Shown: positions 36,047 to 45,592, numbered from the stretch's first letter. The stretch is DNA of 64,000 bases from Salinimonas iocasae (GCF_006228385.1 NZ_CP039852.1:434001-498000), one strand, 5' to 3'. Made by a program: numbers and translations. Notes: generated by a model from the sequence alone, not told the origin.

Positions 36047-36895
36047 TTAGCGAAGAACTTCCAGGTTATCAATCAGGCGCGTGGTGCCAAGATAAGCAGC
36101 TGCCAGGATAACCAGGTGGTTATCATCGCTGGCTGCGGCCTGTAGCGTCTCACCGTTTCGTATCTCAACATAATCAGGTTTAAACCCGCACTGAGAAAGC
36201 TTTTCAACGGCAGACTTGGATAACTGCATCAGATTCTTGTCACCCTGACGAATGCTTTCTGCAACGTCCTGCATCGTCTTATACAGCAATGGCGCCAACT
36301 TGCGCTGCTCGTCATTCAGGTAGCCGTTTCGCGAACTTAATGCTAGGCCGTCGGTCGCTCGTTGTGTCGGCACACCCTGAATATCGATATCCATCGACAG
36401 GTCTTGTGCCATAAGCCGAATAACCTGCAACTGCTGATAATCTTTCTCGCCAAAAAATGCAGAATCTGGCTGTACCATATTAAATAGTTTGCATACCACC
36501 GTTGCGACACCGCGAAAGTGCCCCGGGCGGCTGGCACCGCAAATAATCGAAGAGATACCCGGTACTTCGACAAAAGTTTGCTGCTCAAGACCGCGAGGAT
36601 ACATCTCTTCGACGGTAGGCAAAAACAGCAGGTCAGCACCCTGTGCAGAAAGCTTCTTTTTATCTTCCTCAAGCGTACGCGGGTAAGTCGCCAGGTCTTC
36701 ATTCTGGCCGAACTGCAGAGGGTTTACAAAAATTGAGGCAATGACTACATCACAGGTTTCTACCGTTTTTTTTACCAGTTCAAGATGGCCTTCGTGCAGA
36801 TTGCCCATGGTTGGTACAAAACCAACTCGCTTACCCTGATCCCGCCATTGGCGACGAAGCGTCCGCAATGCTTTTATAGATTCAACCGTTTGCAT
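36047..36895 (-). CDS. panC: Pantothenate synthetase
   Basis: 282 residues, the standard length. It contains the nucleotidyltransferase motif [15 protein letters not shown] (about 28-42), the FVNPLQFG motif, [15 protein letters not shown] (pantoate and ATP binding) and the KMSKS-like loop [10 protein letters not shown]. It condenses pantoate and beta-alanine with ATP, the last step of pantothenate synthesis. It follows panB by three bases and is the last gene of the dksA-gluQ-pcnB-folK-panB-panC series. The convergent panP supplies its beta-alanine, so the two transcripts end against each other. Confidence 0.97.
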   Translation of the reverse strand: MQTVESIKALRTLRRQWRDQGKRVGFVPTMGNLHEGHLELVKKTVETCDVVIASIFVNPLQFGQNEDLATYPRTLEEDKKKLSAQGADLLFLPTVEEMYPRGLEQQTFVEVPGISSIICGASRPGHFRGVATVVCKLFNMVQPDSAFFGEKDYQQLQVIRLMAQDLSMDIDIQGVPTQRATDGLALSSRNGYLNDEQRKLAPLLYKTMQDVAESIRQGDKNLMQLSKSAVEKLSQCGFKPDYVEIRNGETLQAAASDDNHLVILAAAYLGTTRLIDNLEVLR

Positions 36896-36898
36896 GAT

Positions 36899-37693
36899 TT
36901 ACTCGAAACTGTGGTCGTCAGAAGGAAACGCACCGCTATGCACTTCATCAATGTAGCTATTGACTGCTTTGCGCAAATCACCGGTTTCCGCCAGATAATT
37001 TTTAGAAAATTTAGGCATGTAATTGGCACTGACCCCCAGCATATCGTGCATTACCAGTATTTGCCCGTCAGTGTGCTTACCAGCGCCAATGCCGATGACC
37101 GGTATGGATAATTTGTCAGTAATGGTTTTAGCCAGTGATGTGGGCACGCATTCTAACACCAGTAGTTGAATGCCTGCTTTTTCAAGTGCCAGCGCGTCAT
37201 CAATAATTTGCTGTGCCTGCTCACTTTGGCGCCCCTGTACCTTGAAGCCACCAAACACATGAACAGACTGAGGCGTAAGGCCGATGTGCCCGCACACCGG
37301 AACGCTACGCTGAACAAGGCCACGAATCGTATCACAAAGCCATGCACCCCCTTCAAGCTTGACCATACTGGCGCCTGCTGCCATAAGTGAAGCAGCGTTA
37401 TCGTAGGCTCTTTCCGGGGTGGCGTAAGACATAAAGGGCATGTCTGCCAGTACAAACGCTCGTTGTACTCCGCGCCTGACTGCCTGTGTATGATAGGCGA
37501 TGTCATCGACAGTAACATTAAGTGTGTCATCCTGCCCAAGCAACACCATTCCCAATGAATCACCGATAAGAAGCGCATCAATCTGTTCATCATCAAACAG
37601 CTTGGCAAAGCTCGCATCATAAGCGGTAAGTGCAGTAATTTTCTCACCGGCGTGCTTCTTTTTGAGCAGTCCGGAGACAGTAACTTTTTTCAT
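36899..37693 (-). CDS. panB: 3-methyl-2-oxobutanoate hydroxymethyltransferase
   Basis: 264 residues, the typical length. It shows the [12 protein letters not shown] start of the barrel, [14 protein letters not shown] (Mg2+-binding aspartate), DMPFMSY, KLEGG and the GHIGLTPQ segment, then IGIGAG near the end. PanB adds a hydroxymethyl group from 5,10-methylene-THF to alpha-ketoisovalerate, giving ketopantoate. It lies directly upstream of panC and 47 bases downstream of folK, an enzyme of the folate pathway on which PanB depends, the same order as in E. coli. Confidence 0.97.
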   Translation of the reverse strand: MKKVTVSGLLKKKHAGEKITALTAYDASFAKLFDDEQIDALLIGDSLGMVLLGQDDTLNVTVDDIAYHTQAVRRGVQRAFVLADMPFMSYATPERAYDNAASLMAAGASMVKLEGGAWLCDTIRGLVQRSVPVCGHIGLTPQSVHVFGGFKVQGRQSEQAQQIIDDALALEKAGIQLLVLECVPTSLAKTITDKLSIPVIGIGAGKHTDGQILVMHDMLGVSANYMPKFSKNYLAETGDLRKAVNSYIDEVHSGAFPSDDHSFE

Positions 37694-37740
37694 AAAGAGA
37701 ACTGACAGTTGCGAAAGTAGAAAGGCGAACTATACGGATT

Positions 37741-38244
37741 TTATTGCTGAATGGAAGTCCTGAGGCGGCGTAGTCCATCCAGATTACATCTGGAGACCCA
37801 GGCTGCCAAAGGCTGGCCGTCTGGCATAACCATACCGGGGGCAATTTCAAAAAGGGGAACAAGAACAAACTCTCTGTCGCCCATGCCGTAATGCGGAATA
37901 GTCAGCTCTTCACTTTGTAATTCCTGATTGCCGAATATCAGAATATCCAAATCCAGAGTACGGGGCCCCCAGCGTTCACCCTGACGAACACGCCCGTGCT
38001 GATTCTCTATGTCCTGTAAGGCGTGCAATAAAGTCAAAGGTGCCAGCGATGTTTCTACAAGAACGACAGCGTTGACAAAATCTGGCTGATCCTGGGGCCC
38101 CATGGGGCTGCTTGCGTAAAACGAGGAGGGCTTTAATACCCGCGTCTCATCGAGTTCATTGATAGCCTCGATGGCCGAATTAAGCAGCGCATCAGAGTCA
38201 CCCTGGTTACTGCCAAGGCCTATGTAGCAATGCTCTTTATGCAT
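37741..38244 (-). CDS. folK: 6-hydroxymethyl-7,8-dihydropterin pyrophosphokinase
   Basis: 167 residues from ATG 38244 (MHKEHCYIGLGSNQGDS). A longer frame upstream is only the shadow of pcnB. The conserved GLGSNQGD start, the SSFYASSPMGPQDQPDFVNAV region and the HPPK signature RWGPRTLDLDILIFG (about residues 85-99) are present. FolK transfers pyrophosphate from ATP to the pterin in folate synthesis. Its start overlaps the end of pcnB by eight bases, so the two are translationally coupled, as in E. coli. Confidence 0.95.
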   Translation of the reverse strand: MHKEHCYIGLGSNQGDSDALLNSAIEAINELDETRVLKPSSFYASSPMGPQDQPDFVNAVVLVETSLAPLTLLHALQDIENQHGRVRQGERWGPRTLDLDILIFGNQELQSEELTIPHYGMGDREFVLVPLFEIAPGMVMPDGQPLAAWVSRCNLDGLRRLRTSIQQ

Positions 38245-39601
38245 CGTTGCTGCCTTTTGCTTTAGGCGCTCTACGACGGCGAGGTTTGCCTTTGCCACCT
38301 TCTTTTTTACGTAACGCCGACAGCATACGTTTTTGCTGTCCGTTGTCAGCGGACTGAAACTCCGTCCACCAGTCGGCCAGTTCAAGTAAATCCCCGCCTT
38401 CAACCTGACCACGTACTAGCAGAAAATCATAGCCAGCCCGGAATTTCGGATGGGACAGCATCTGAAAAGCGCGACGGCCGAAGCGGCGGGGCAGACGCTG
38501 CTGCAGAATCCAGATATCACGAATAACCGTTGAAAACCGCTTGGGTATCATAATGCGTTGTGTCTGGCGGTGAATCACATCACCTGCAGCAATATTAAAC
38601 GCATCATGGTTGTTTAGTCCGGCCTCGGTCTGCACTTTCTGGGCATGTTCTTCAAGTGGGTACCATAACAGCGCGGCGTAAAGGAAAGCCGGCGTTACCC
38701 GTTGATTGTTATTGATGCGATCGTCAGTGTTTGCCAGCACCCGCAAAATAAACTCAAGTTCTTTGCTGCTGTCATCTTTAATTAATGGTGTTAACTGAGG
38801 AAATAAGGCATCTAGGAGGCCATACTCTCTTAATTTCAAAAAGGTGTCTTTACCCTGACCAGACAAAAACAATTTCAGTGTTTCTTCAAACAGGCGGGCA
38901 GGGGGAATGTTATTTAACAAGCCCGACAGAGATTTAATCGGTGCGGCTGTCTGCGCCTCAATTACCATATTGAGCTTTACGGCAAACCGCACTGCTCTGA
39001 GCATCCGTACCGGGTCTTCGCGAAAGCGGACTTCCGGGTCACCGATCAAAGCGACTTCACCTTTTTGTATTGCCTCGCGACCATTGGCAAAGTCGGTTAC
39101 TGTGAAATCAGCCACATTGTAATACATCGCATTAAATGTGAAATCCCGACGCTCAGCATCTTCCTCGATGCTGCCAAATACATTGTCTCTGAGCAGTTGC
39201 CCGTGCTCACTGGCTTTACCCAGCTTCTGATTGTCGGTGTCACTGTGATGACCGCGGAAGGTTGCCACTTCAATAATGTCGCGGCCAAAAACGATATGAG
39301 CGAGGCGGAAACGGCGGCCTATCAGCCGGCAGTTCTTGAATAACCCTTTGATTTGCTCAGGGGTTGCATTGGTTACCACATCAAAGTCTTTGGGAATAAT
39401 ACCCAGCATTAAATCGCGGACGCAACCACCAACCAGATAGGATTCAAACCCTGCATTGTTTAAACGGTACAATACTTTTAAGGCATTATCGGAGATATCT
39501 TCCCGCGAAATACCATGTTCCCCACGAGGGATGACATACCCTTTCACGGATGACTCAGTATCGTCTGACTTTTTAAATACCCGTTTTACGGAATCAAACA
39601 C
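38237..39601 (-). CDS. pcnB: Poly(A) polymerase I
   Basis: 454 residues from GTG 39601. After a variable N-terminus, the class II nucleotidyltransferase core reads LVGGCVRDLMLGIIPKDFDVVT (catalytic DFD). RRFRLAHIVFG and the RDFTFNAMYYN and EDPVRMLRAVRFAVKL segments follow, which separate the enzyme family from phosphatases. The C-terminus is strongly basic (KGKPRRRRAPKAKG), the RNA-binding tail of PcnB. The enzyme adds poly(A) to RNA 3' ends and promotes decay. The N-terminal IPRGEHGISREDIS matches E. coli PcnB closely and distinguishes it from the CCA-adding enzyme. Confidence 0.95.
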   Translation of the reverse strand: MFDSVKRVFKKSDDTESSVKGYVIPRGEHGISREDISDNALKVLYRLNNAGFESYLVGGCVRDLMLGIIPKDFDVVTNATPEQIKGLFKNCRLIGRRFRLAHIVFGRDIIEVATFRGHHSDTDNQKLGKASEHGQLLRDNVFGSIEEDAERRDFTFNAMYYNVADFTVTDFANGREAIQKGEVALIGDPEVRFREDPVRMLRAVRFAVKLNMVIEAQTAAPIKSLSGLLNNIPPARLFEETLKLFLSGQGKDTFLKLREYGLLDALFPQLTPLIKDDSSKELEFILRVLANTDDRINNNQRVTPAFLYAALLWYPLEEHAQKVQTEAGLNNHDAFNIAAGDVIHRQTQRIMIPKRFSTVIRDIWILQQRLPRRFGRRAFQMLSHPKFRAGYDFLLVRGQVEGGDLLELADWWTEFQSADNGQQKRMLSALRKKEGGKGKPRRRRAPKAKGSNDA

Positions 39602-39631
39602 ACGCGTAATAATAATGAACTCTCCGAACTG

Positions 39632-40564
39632 CTAACTCTGGCTATAATAAGTGGATTCGCTTTTATCGACAATCACTTCACGGGTTTTAGGAAGTAAATC
39701 GCAATCCCAGTGGTCTATTGCCCAGCGTATTATTTTATCACAATTATGAGAGAGCAGGGCAGGTGGCACCGGCATATTCAAAAATTTTAAAGCCTGTATC
39801 AGGTTTTCACTTGCACGACTGCTATCCAGTCCGGTGGCCTTGTTTTGTTTACTAAGCTTGTAACCCGGCTCGGTAGCAGCGATCGGAATATGCGCATAAC
39901 AGGGGGCAGGCTTTTCAAGTAAGGCGTAGAGACTTAAGTGTGCAGCAGTTGTTTCAAGTAAATCACTGCCTCGGACAACATGGGTAACATGTTGGAAAAT
40001 ATCATCTGCCACTACTGCCAGATTGTAGGCAAACAGCCCGTCTTTGCGCTGAAGGATGAAATCTTCAGTGGCATGGCCGGCTGGTATAGTTTGACGACCT
40101 AATACTCTGTCATTGAATTCGGTTACCGGATTGTCCATTTTCAGTCGAACAGACGCCGCGGGTCGCTCAGCGTCGTCTAAGCGATAATTGGCGCTACGAC
40201 AGGTTCCCGGGTAAACACCCCCGTTATCACGAATCATTTTTCGGGTGCAGGTACACAAATAAGCCCGATGCGTAGCGAACAAATCGTTAATGATTACCTG
40301 ATAAGCCTCAGCCCGGGCAGACTGATAAATGACCTCACCATCCCATTTGAGGCCATGTGCGTGCAAAGAATCGAGGATCCACTTGTCGGCATCAGGTACG
40401 CTTCGTGGGATATCAACATCTTCAATACGAACACGCCACACACCATTATTGGATCGGGCATCAAGAAAACTTGCCAGCGCGGCCAGCAGCGAGCCAAAGT
40501 GCATTGGACCAGAAGGGGAGGGGGCGAATCGGCCTGTATAAACCGAAGAGGGTAACGCAGTCAT
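39632..40564 (-). CDS. gluQ: Glutamyl-Q tRNA(Asp) synthetase
   Basis: 310 residues, the short form of a glutamyl-tRNA synthetase without the anticodon-binding domain. It shows the HIGH-like motif (PSPSGPMHFGSL), the RIEDVD segment, a zinc site of the CTCTRK...YPGTCR type (about residues 100-122) and a KMSKS-like KLSKQNKA. GluQRS attaches glutamate to queuosine in tRNA(Asp). Its position between dksA and pcnB is the conserved gammaproteobacterial order. The start ATG 40564 follows the dksA stop by about 90 bases. Confidence 0.95.
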   Translation of the reverse strand: MTALPSSVYTGRFAPSPSGPMHFGSLLAALASFLDARSNNGVWRVRIEDVDIPRSVPDADKWILDSLHAHGLKWDGEVIYQSARAEAYQVIINDLFATHRAYLCTCTRKMIRDNGGVYPGTCRSANYRLDDAERPAASVRLKMDNPVTEFNDRVLGRQTIPAGHATEDFILQRKDGLFAYNLAVVADDIFQHVTHVVRGSDLLETTAAHLSLYALLEKPAPCYAHIPIAATEPGYKLSKQNKATGLDSSRASENLIQALKFLNMPVPPALLSHNCDKIIRWAIDHWDCDLLPKTREVIVDKSESTYYSQS

Positions 40565-40657
40565 AAATTACTGATATGCACTTTATAAAATGCAACGCAC
40601 GAACACGGAACAGTCACAGCTGCTGTTCCATGACGTGCAGAAAAAACAGTCGGCAGA

Positions 40658-41107
40658 TTATCCCTGCATCTGTTTTTCTTTGATTTCTGCCATTGTTTTA
40701 CAGTCAACACACAGATCAGCAGTAGGACGCGCTTCCAGGCGGCGAATACCAATCTCGATGCCACACTGATCGCAGAAACCGAAATCGTCTTCTTCGATAC
40801 GCATCAGCGTTTTTTCAATCTTTTTGATCAGCTTACGTTCACGGTCACGTGTGCGTAATTCAAGGCTGAACTCTTCTTCCTGCGCTGCCCGGTCTACCGG
40901 GTCAGGAAAATTAGCCGCTTCATCTTTCATGTGCGTAACAGTTCTGTCAACTTCCTGGCGAAGCTGGTCACGCCATGCTTTCAACAGCAAACGAAAATGT
41001 TCCGTTTGCGGCTCATTCATGTATTCTTCATCAGGCTTAGGCTGGTACGGCTGCAGCCCGGCTAATGCTAAAAGTCCTAACGATTTCTGTTCTTTTCCTG
41101 TTGGCAT
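40658..41107 (-). CDS. dksA: RNA polymerase-binding transcription factor DksA
   Basis: 149 residues from ATG 41107 ([11 protein letters not shown]), chosen over ATG 41116 because GGAGA lies nine bases upstream of the former and directly abuts the latter. The coiled coil contains the conserved [12 protein letters not shown] tip with the DxxDxA aspartates. The zinc site has CDQCG and CVDCK. DksA enters the RNA polymerase secondary channel and, with ppGpp, represses ribosomal promoters such as the GC-discriminator promoters found at the left of this window. It heads the gluQ-pcnB-folK-panBC series. Confidence 0.97.
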   Translation of the reverse strand: MPTGKEQKSLGLLALAGLQPYQPKPDEEYMNEPQTEHFRLLLKAWRDQLRQEVDRTVTHMKDEAANFPDPVDRAAQEEEFSLELRTRDRERKLIKKIEKTLMRIEEDDFGFCDQCGIEIGIRRLEARPTADLCVDCKTMAEIKEKQMQG

Positions 41108-41158
41108 GTGCCACATCTCCTACACTACGACATCCAAAATGTCCCGGATAACCGATTA

Positions 41159-41187
41159 TCTATAGCAAAATAAGCGATAAGGGGCAA
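41159..41187 (-). promoter_or_regulatory. Candidate dksA promoter
   Basis: On the minus strand, TTGCCC (41182-41187) and TATAGA (41159-41164) are separated by 17 bp, about 52 bases before the dksA start. Both boxes match the sigma-70 consensus at four positions. It is a reasonable but unproven candidate. Confidence 0.4.
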
Positions 41188-41325
41188 TGTATGATGCCAA
41201 AGTAAGCTTTGCCTTGGTGTATCGGCACAGAACGCTACACCACGAAATTGATGTCCTGACAGACATACGAAAGCTAAAATTAAGGCGCAAATATGGCGTC
41301 GTGACAGAAAAAATCAACCTATTTT

Positions 41326-42027
41326 TCAAACTATCACAGGGAGTGATTGATTTATCTCCACTTTTTGTTGATTTATCAGGCACCCGAACGCCACAATCTT
41401 TACACCTTTTCGGTGCGCTTCATTTACGGCTTCTGCGTACTGTGGATCAATGTGGGATGCAATACTGACACTTTTTATGCCGGTGTGTTGTACACAGAAA
41501 GCCAGTGTAGTGGGAATGCCCCGTTCAGCCAGTGTGGCCAGCTCCAGACAGTGACGCTTGCCCCGCGTCGTCACTGCATCAGGAAAGTAACCGGCTCCGT
41601 CTTCATTTAATGTGACAGACTTCACTTCCATGTACTCTGTTTTACCAGAACGCTGAAATGCGAAGTCGAAACGGGACGATGCGCCGGGCGGCGTTACCTC
41701 TCTTTTTACCTCTTCAACCTGATTAAATGCATCCAGGGACTTGTTATTTAGTGCTTCCGCTACCAGCTTATTGGCATTGTGCGTATTTATGCCGATGAAG
41801 TTTTGATTGAAATCCTGTGCCAGCTCCCACGTATACGGTAGCTTGCGCTTCGGATTATCCGACTGGCTTAGCCAGACGGTGAAGCCCGGCTCAGCACACC
41901 CGGTCATTGCGCCGGTATTCGGACAATGAGCGGTAATAGTTTCGCCATCGGGTAAGGTAACATCGGCCAGAAACCGTTTATAACGACGTATAAGCGTTCC
42001 GCGAAGTAAAGACGTAGTGAACTGCAT
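41326..42027 (-). CDS. sfsA: Sugar fermentation stimulation protein SfsA
   Basis: 233 residues, the normal length. Family features are RRYKRFLADVTLPDG near the start, CPNTGAMTGCAEPG (about 35-48), IGINTHNANKLVAEAL and the nuclease-like core FDFAFQR...YMEVKSVTL with the late PDAVTTRGKRHLE-like segment. SfsA was found as a nucleic-acid-binding protein that stimulates maltose genes in E. coli; its fold is that of a nuclease and its true activity is unsettled. The gene lies 218 bases downstream of the dksA start region, with pepB divergent 53 bases away. Confidence 0.93.
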   Translation of the reverse strand: MQFTTSLLRGTLIRRYKRFLADVTLPDGETITAHCPNTGAMTGCAEPGFTVWLSQSDNPKRKLPYTWELAQDFNQNFIGINTHNANKLVAEALNNKSLDAFNQVEEVKREVTPPGASSRFDFAFQRSGKTEYMEVKSVTLNEDGAGYFPDAVTTRGKRHCLELATLAERGIPTTLAFCVQHTGIKSVSIASHIDPQYAEAVNEAHRKGVKIVAFGCLINQQKVEINQSLPVIV

Positions 42028-42080
42028 AAGGTTGTTGTTTAGACATTTTCTCTAGTGTAACAAGCGATAAAGGAATTGTG

Positions 42081-43364
42081 ATGACAGATTTTCAGGTATC
42101 TCTTTCTACAGATGCGGCGGCTCAGCAATGGGGCGACAAAGCGCCGCTAAGCATGCATGAAAACGGTGCAGTAATTCACATCGGTGATGCCAGCGATGTC
42201 AGTGCCACGATCGGCCAGGCGGCCAGAACAATTGATACCCTTAACATCAAGCGTGTAGCGCTTACCGGTAACTGGGATTTTGAGCAGCAGTGGGCGTTTG
42301 CAATGAGTTACACCCGCGCCCGCGACGCTGGTCAGATTACCTGGGCAGATAATGATGACAAATCCAGACTGGAGCAACATTATCAGGCGATGCGCTTTAC
42401 CCGTAAGCTGGTAAACGATACGCCGGAGGATTTATCACCCGAGAATCTGGCAACCCGCGCTGCAGATTGGATCAAGGATTTAGGTGGCGACAAAGTCTCT
42501 GTCGATATGATTGTGGGTGAAGATCTGCAAAAAGCTGGCTGGACAGGTATTTACAATGTCGGACGCGGCAGTGAACGTCCACCGGTTATGCTCGAGGTAG
42601 ATTACAATCCCACAGGAAATCCTGATGCGCAGGTAGATGCTGTGCTGGTAGGTAAAGGTATCACTTTTGACAGTGGTGGTTATTCTATCAAATCCAGTGA
42701 GGGGATGCTGGATATGAAATGCGATATGGGTGGTGCTGCCACCGTAACCGGCGCATTAGGCCTTGGTATTATGCAGGGTCTGCAAAAGCGTGTGAAACTA
42801 CTGCTTTGCTGTGCAGAAAACCTGATAAGCGGGCATGCATACAAACTGGGTGACGTGCTGACCTACAAAAATGGTGAGACGGTAGAAATTGTTAATACGG
42901 ATGCTGAAGGACGTCTTGTCCTGGCTGACGGCCTGATTCGCGCAGAAGAAACCGGCGCACCGCTAATCATTGATGCGGCCACACTTACTGGTGCGGCAAT
43001 GGTTGCGATGGGTAAAGATTATCACGCTGTATTCAGTATGGATGACGATGCTCGCGACAAAATGCTGGCCAGCGCTAAAGCTGAAAACGAGCGTTTCTGG
43101 CCACTACCTCTTGAGCCGTTCCACAAGTCACGCTGCCCGTCCTCTTTTGCCAGTACAGCAAACAGTACATCACAAAAAGGTGGCGGCGCCGGCGGTGCAT
43201 CTAATGCAGCCGGGTTTCTTTCCCGTTTTGTAAATCCGCAGGGCAAAGGATGGGTGCATCTGGACCTGGCGGCAGCTTATCATGGTAGTGCTTCAGCACA
43301 GATGCCAGTGGGCGCTACGGCGAAGGGAATCAGAAGTATCGCACGCATGCTGGCCGATTTTTAA
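42081..43364 (+). CDS. pepB: Peptidase B, M17 leucyl aminopeptidase family
   Basis: 427 residues from ATG 42081, the exact length of E. coli PepB; AGGA lies six bases before it, while the in-frame GTG at 42078 is too close. The metal and active-site segments of M17 are complete: VLVGKGITFDSGGYSIKSS, MKCDMGGAATV, and the signature NTDAEGRLVLADGL. PepB removes N-terminal residues from peptides using two divalent metal ions and forms hexamers in the cytoplasm. The N-terminal domain is shorter than in PepA, which supports PepB. A strong terminator follows. Confidence 0.93.
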   Translation: MTDFQVSLSTDAAAQQWGDKAPLSMHENGAVIHIGDASDVSATIGQAARTIDTLNIKRVALTGNWDFEQQWAFAMSYTRARDAGQITWADNDDKSRLEQHYQAMRFTRKLVNDTPEDLSPENLATRAADWIKDLGGDKVSVDMIVGEDLQKAGWTGIYNVGRGSERPPVMLEVDYNPTGNPDAQVDAVLVGKGITFDSGGYSIKSSEGMLDMKCDMGGAATVTGALGLGIMQGLQKRVKLLLCCAENLISGHAYKLGDVLTYKNGETVEIVNTDAEGRLVLADGLIRAEETGAPLIIDAATLTGAAMVAMGKDYHAVFSMDDDARDKMLASAKAENERFWPLPLEPFHKSRCPSSFASTANSTSQKGGGAGGASNAAGFLSRFVNPQGKGWVHLDLAAAYHGSASAQMPVGATAKGIRSIARMLADF

Positions 43365-43405
43365 GCAGGCAAAGCCCTTAAATCAGGGTTCTGTACATAA
43401 TAAAG

Positions 43406-43430
43406 AAAAAGGCGCATCAGCGCCTTTTTT
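43406..43430 (+). terminator. Terminator after pepB
   Basis: A 10-bp stem, AAAAAGGCGC (43406-43415) and GCGCCTTTTT (43420-43429), has an ATCA loop and a further T. It is nearly symmetric and could also end the convergent small HTH gene. Confidence 0.92.
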
Positions 43431-43496
43431 GTATCTGTAGCTGTGTGATCTCGTTTTTGTTATTGATACAGCAGTGCGTAATCAATCAGATAATCT

Positions 43497-43679
43497 CTAC
43501 AATCCGCCGAGGCGTTCAGCCAAAGATTTGTAACTTTCTACCTGGCTTCTCTCAAACAGCGGCCGGCCCTGCTCGTCCTTATCTTTAGCTGTGAGTAAGC
43601 TTTCGCGCTCCAACCGTTCCACACGACTTTCCTGCACCCCTAAAAACGCTGCGACCTCTTCTACATTCATTAACGACAT
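43497..43679 (-). CDS. Small helix-turn-helix protein (excisionase/MerR-like fold)
   Basis: 60 residues from ATG 43679; an upstream in-frame extension to 43730 lacks a ribosome site, while GGGTATT precedes this ATG. The sequence MNVEEVAAFLGVQESRVERLERESLL has the helix-turn-helix of excisionase/MerR-type DNA-binding domains, followed by a wing-like GRPLFERSQVESY. There is no effector domain, so it resembles a stand-alone DNA-binding adaptor. No integrase or phage gene is near, which argues against an active excisionase. The target is unknown. Confidence 0.7.
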   Translation of the reverse strand: MSLMNVEEVAAFLGVQESRVERLERESLLTAKDKDEQGRPLFERSQVESYKSLAERLGGL

Positions 43680-43820
43680 TGGTAATACCCTTTTATTAGA
43701 GATAGTAAAAGTTAAGCGTAAATGAGACAATTTGCTAGATTAATTAGCCGTTTTTTAAGAAATTGCCCGGAAAACCTGACAATGGTTACATTCTGGCTTT
43801 TGTAGAGGAGAGTACATTAC

Positions 43821-44423
43821 ATGGATACCTGGTCTGCCGCGGTCATGCTGTTCCTAATCATGGATCCTCTGGGCAATTTGCCGGTGTTCATGTCTGTGCT
43901 AAAAACCATTGAGCCCAAGCGCAGACGGTTCATCCTCGTGCGCGAGCTGTTACTGGCATTATTCATTCTGTTTGTCTTTTTATTCAGCGGCCAGGCTGTG
44001 CTCGACTTTTTAAATGTTCAGCAGGAAACGGTCAGTATCGCTGGTGGCATTATTCTTTTTCTTATTGCGCTGAAGATGATATTTCCTCAGTCGGGAAATC
44101 CGCTTGGGCTGGCCGTGGGCGAAGAGCCTTTTCTGGTTCCGCTGGCAATTCCCATGATAGCCGGGCCTTCTACGCTGGCTGCGCTAATTTTACTTTCAAA
44201 TCAAAACCCTGACCGCATGGTGGACTGGTCGCTGGCGCTCGGTGCTGCCTGGTCCATCAGTGCAATCATTCTTTTGTTTTCTGGTCTCTTCCATCGTGTG
44301 TTAGGAGAGCGCGGCTTGACAGCAATGGAAAGATTAATGGGCATGATTTTGGTAATGATCGCGATTCAGATGTTCTTAGATGGAATCGGTCAGTACTTTA
44401 CACATACATCAGGAATGCTTTAA
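43821..44423 (+). CDS. MarC/YhgN family inner-membrane protein
   Basis: 200 residues with six hydrophobic segments. The MarC signature is clear: LFLIMDPLGNLPVF near residue 10, GGIILFLIALKMIFP in the third helix and VPLAIPMIAGPSTLAALILL around residue 115. The closest recollected relative is E. coli YhgN. The function is unknown; the early proposal of a role of MarC in antibiotic resistance was not confirmed. A GGAG ribosome site precedes the ATG. The next gene starts at the base following its stop codon. Confidence 0.9.
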   Translation: MDTWSAAVMLFLIMDPLGNLPVFMSVLKTIEPKRRRFILVRELLLALFILFVFLFSGQAVLDFLNVQQETVSIAGGIILFLIALKMIFPQSGNPLGLAVGEEPFLVPLAIPMIAGPSTLAALILLSNQNPDRMVDWSLALGAAWSISAIILLFSGLFHRVLGERGLTAMERLMGMILVMIAIQMFLDGIGQYFTHTSGML

Positions 44424-45002
44424 ATGGCTCAGACAAAGCTGAATACATTTGGACGGGTACGTACCCTGGAAGGCTGGAAAGCCATTGCGTTTAGTGCCGC
44501 TTTACTTGAACGCATGCTGCCTAATTATCAATTATTTTGTGAAACTACCGGTTACGACGACGAAGGTGCCTGTCGTCATTGTCTGGACCTGATATGGGAA
44601 TCGCTGCGCAGTCCGAAAAGCCGTATCAATTTCGGTTTGCAACTGGACAAGGTGGAAGAAGCTACGCCAGACACCCAGCAATATGACTTTTACGGCGTGT
44701 ATCCGGCGATTGATGCTGCCGTCGCGCTGGCTGCCACTGTTAATCTGATTATCGGGCAGGATGAACAGGGCGCTGTGGTAGTGAGTAAGCTATCGCAAGG
44801 ATCCGTTGAAGCGTATCTGCTATTAACGGGCGAGGCTACCGATGAAACAGTCAAACGTCATCCTTTGATGACGTTTGAAATTGACGTTCAGCAAGAGCTT
44901 TTGGATATACTCAGCGATTGTCGGCAAAACGCGGACACAGCAAAGAAACTACGTGAACTTGCGCTTGAGGCTGGTATTTCGAATATCGGGCTGGAGCTTT
45001 AG
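44424..45002 (+). CDS. yjaG: YjaG family protein (DUF416)
   Basis: 192 residues. It matches the DUF416 family, with WKAIAFSAALLERMLPNYQLFCE at residues 13-35, an acidic middle and a conserved helical C-terminal part ending RELALEAGISNIGLEL. The protein is soluble and helical; no biochemical function is established. The gene starts directly after marC and its end overlaps the convergent rsmD by four bases. Confidence 0.87.
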   Translation: MAQTKLNTFGRVRTLEGWKAIAFSAALLERMLPNYQLFCETTGYDDEGACRHCLDLIWESLRSPKSRINFGLQLDKVEEATPDTQQYDFYGVYPAIDAAVALAATVNLIIGQDEQGAVVVSKLSQGSVEAYLLLTGEATDETVKRHPLMTFEIDVQQELLDILSDCRQNADTAKKLRELALEAGISNIGLEL

Positions 45003-45592
45003 GTCGGTAGCACTTCAATCAGCAGATACTGCAACCCGGAAGACTGCTTATGCTTTGTAACCTGCCAGTGACCGGGTAGCTCAGGCAGAGGCGCGTCAGG
45101 CTCCTGCTCAAGGTAGATAACACTACCTGCACAGACCAGATTATTTTGCTGAATAAGTGCCAGTGTTGGTTTAACCAAATCAAACTTAAACGGCGGGTCG
45201 ACAAAAACAATATCAAATGGCCCGGACTGCTCGCCCAATAGTGCCAGCGCATCACCCTGAAGCACCTTTCCATTAGCATTAAGGGTTGCGAGGTTACTCT
45301 CTAACTGACGCGCCGCTTCTTTGTCTTTTTCAAAAAACAAACAACATGCTGCATAGCGGGATAAGGCTTCAATCCCCAGCCCTCCGCTACCTGCGAATAC
45401 ATCCAGGCAACGGGCATCAGTTGTTTGATGCATTAACCAGTTAAACAGCGTTTCTTTGTTTCTGTCGGTTGTAGGACGTAGGCCCAGGGCGTCAGAAACA
45501 GGCAATTTACGCCCGCGCCACTGCCCGCCAATGACCCGAACCTGCCCGGTTGACGGCCTGCCTGAATGAGATTTTTTACGCACTCGCTTCAT
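44999..45592 (-). CDS. rsmD: 16S rRNA (guanine-966-N2)-methyltransferase
   Basis: 197 residues from ATG 45592 (MKRVRKKSHSG), which gives the usual length and N-terminus; in-frame ATG 45613 is an alternative, and neither has a good ribosome site. The core shows VIGGQWRGRKLP, LRPTTDRNKETLFNWL, the SAM motif LDVFAGSGGLGIEAL and the catalytic DIVFVDPPF (NPPY-type). RsmD methylates G966 of 16S rRNA during 30S assembly. It is divergent from ftsY across 87 bases, the arrangement conserved in gammaproteobacteria. A longer in-frame extension to 45919 is a shadow of the ftsY repeats. Confidence 0.95.
   Translation of the reverse strand: MKRVRKKSHSGRPSTGQVRVIGGQWRGRKLPVSDALGLRPTTDRNKETLFNWLMHQTTDARCLDVFAGSGGLGIEALSRYAACCLFFEKDKEAARQLESNLATLNANGKVLQGDALALLGEQSGPFDIVFVDPPFKFDLVKPTLALIQQNNLVCAGSVIYLEQEPDAPLPELPGHWQVTKHKQSSGLQYLLIEVLPT

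Noticed and set aside
41187..41610. Small frames on the plus strand opposite sfsA and in the dksA-sfsA gap
   Set aside because: They have no Shine-Dalgarno, overlap a conserved gene on the other strand and have random-looking composition.
43497..43679. Small HTH protein as a sign of a prophage or integrative element
   Set aside because: No integrase, attachment repeat or phage gene lies nearby; the surrounding genes are ordinary chromosomal genes.
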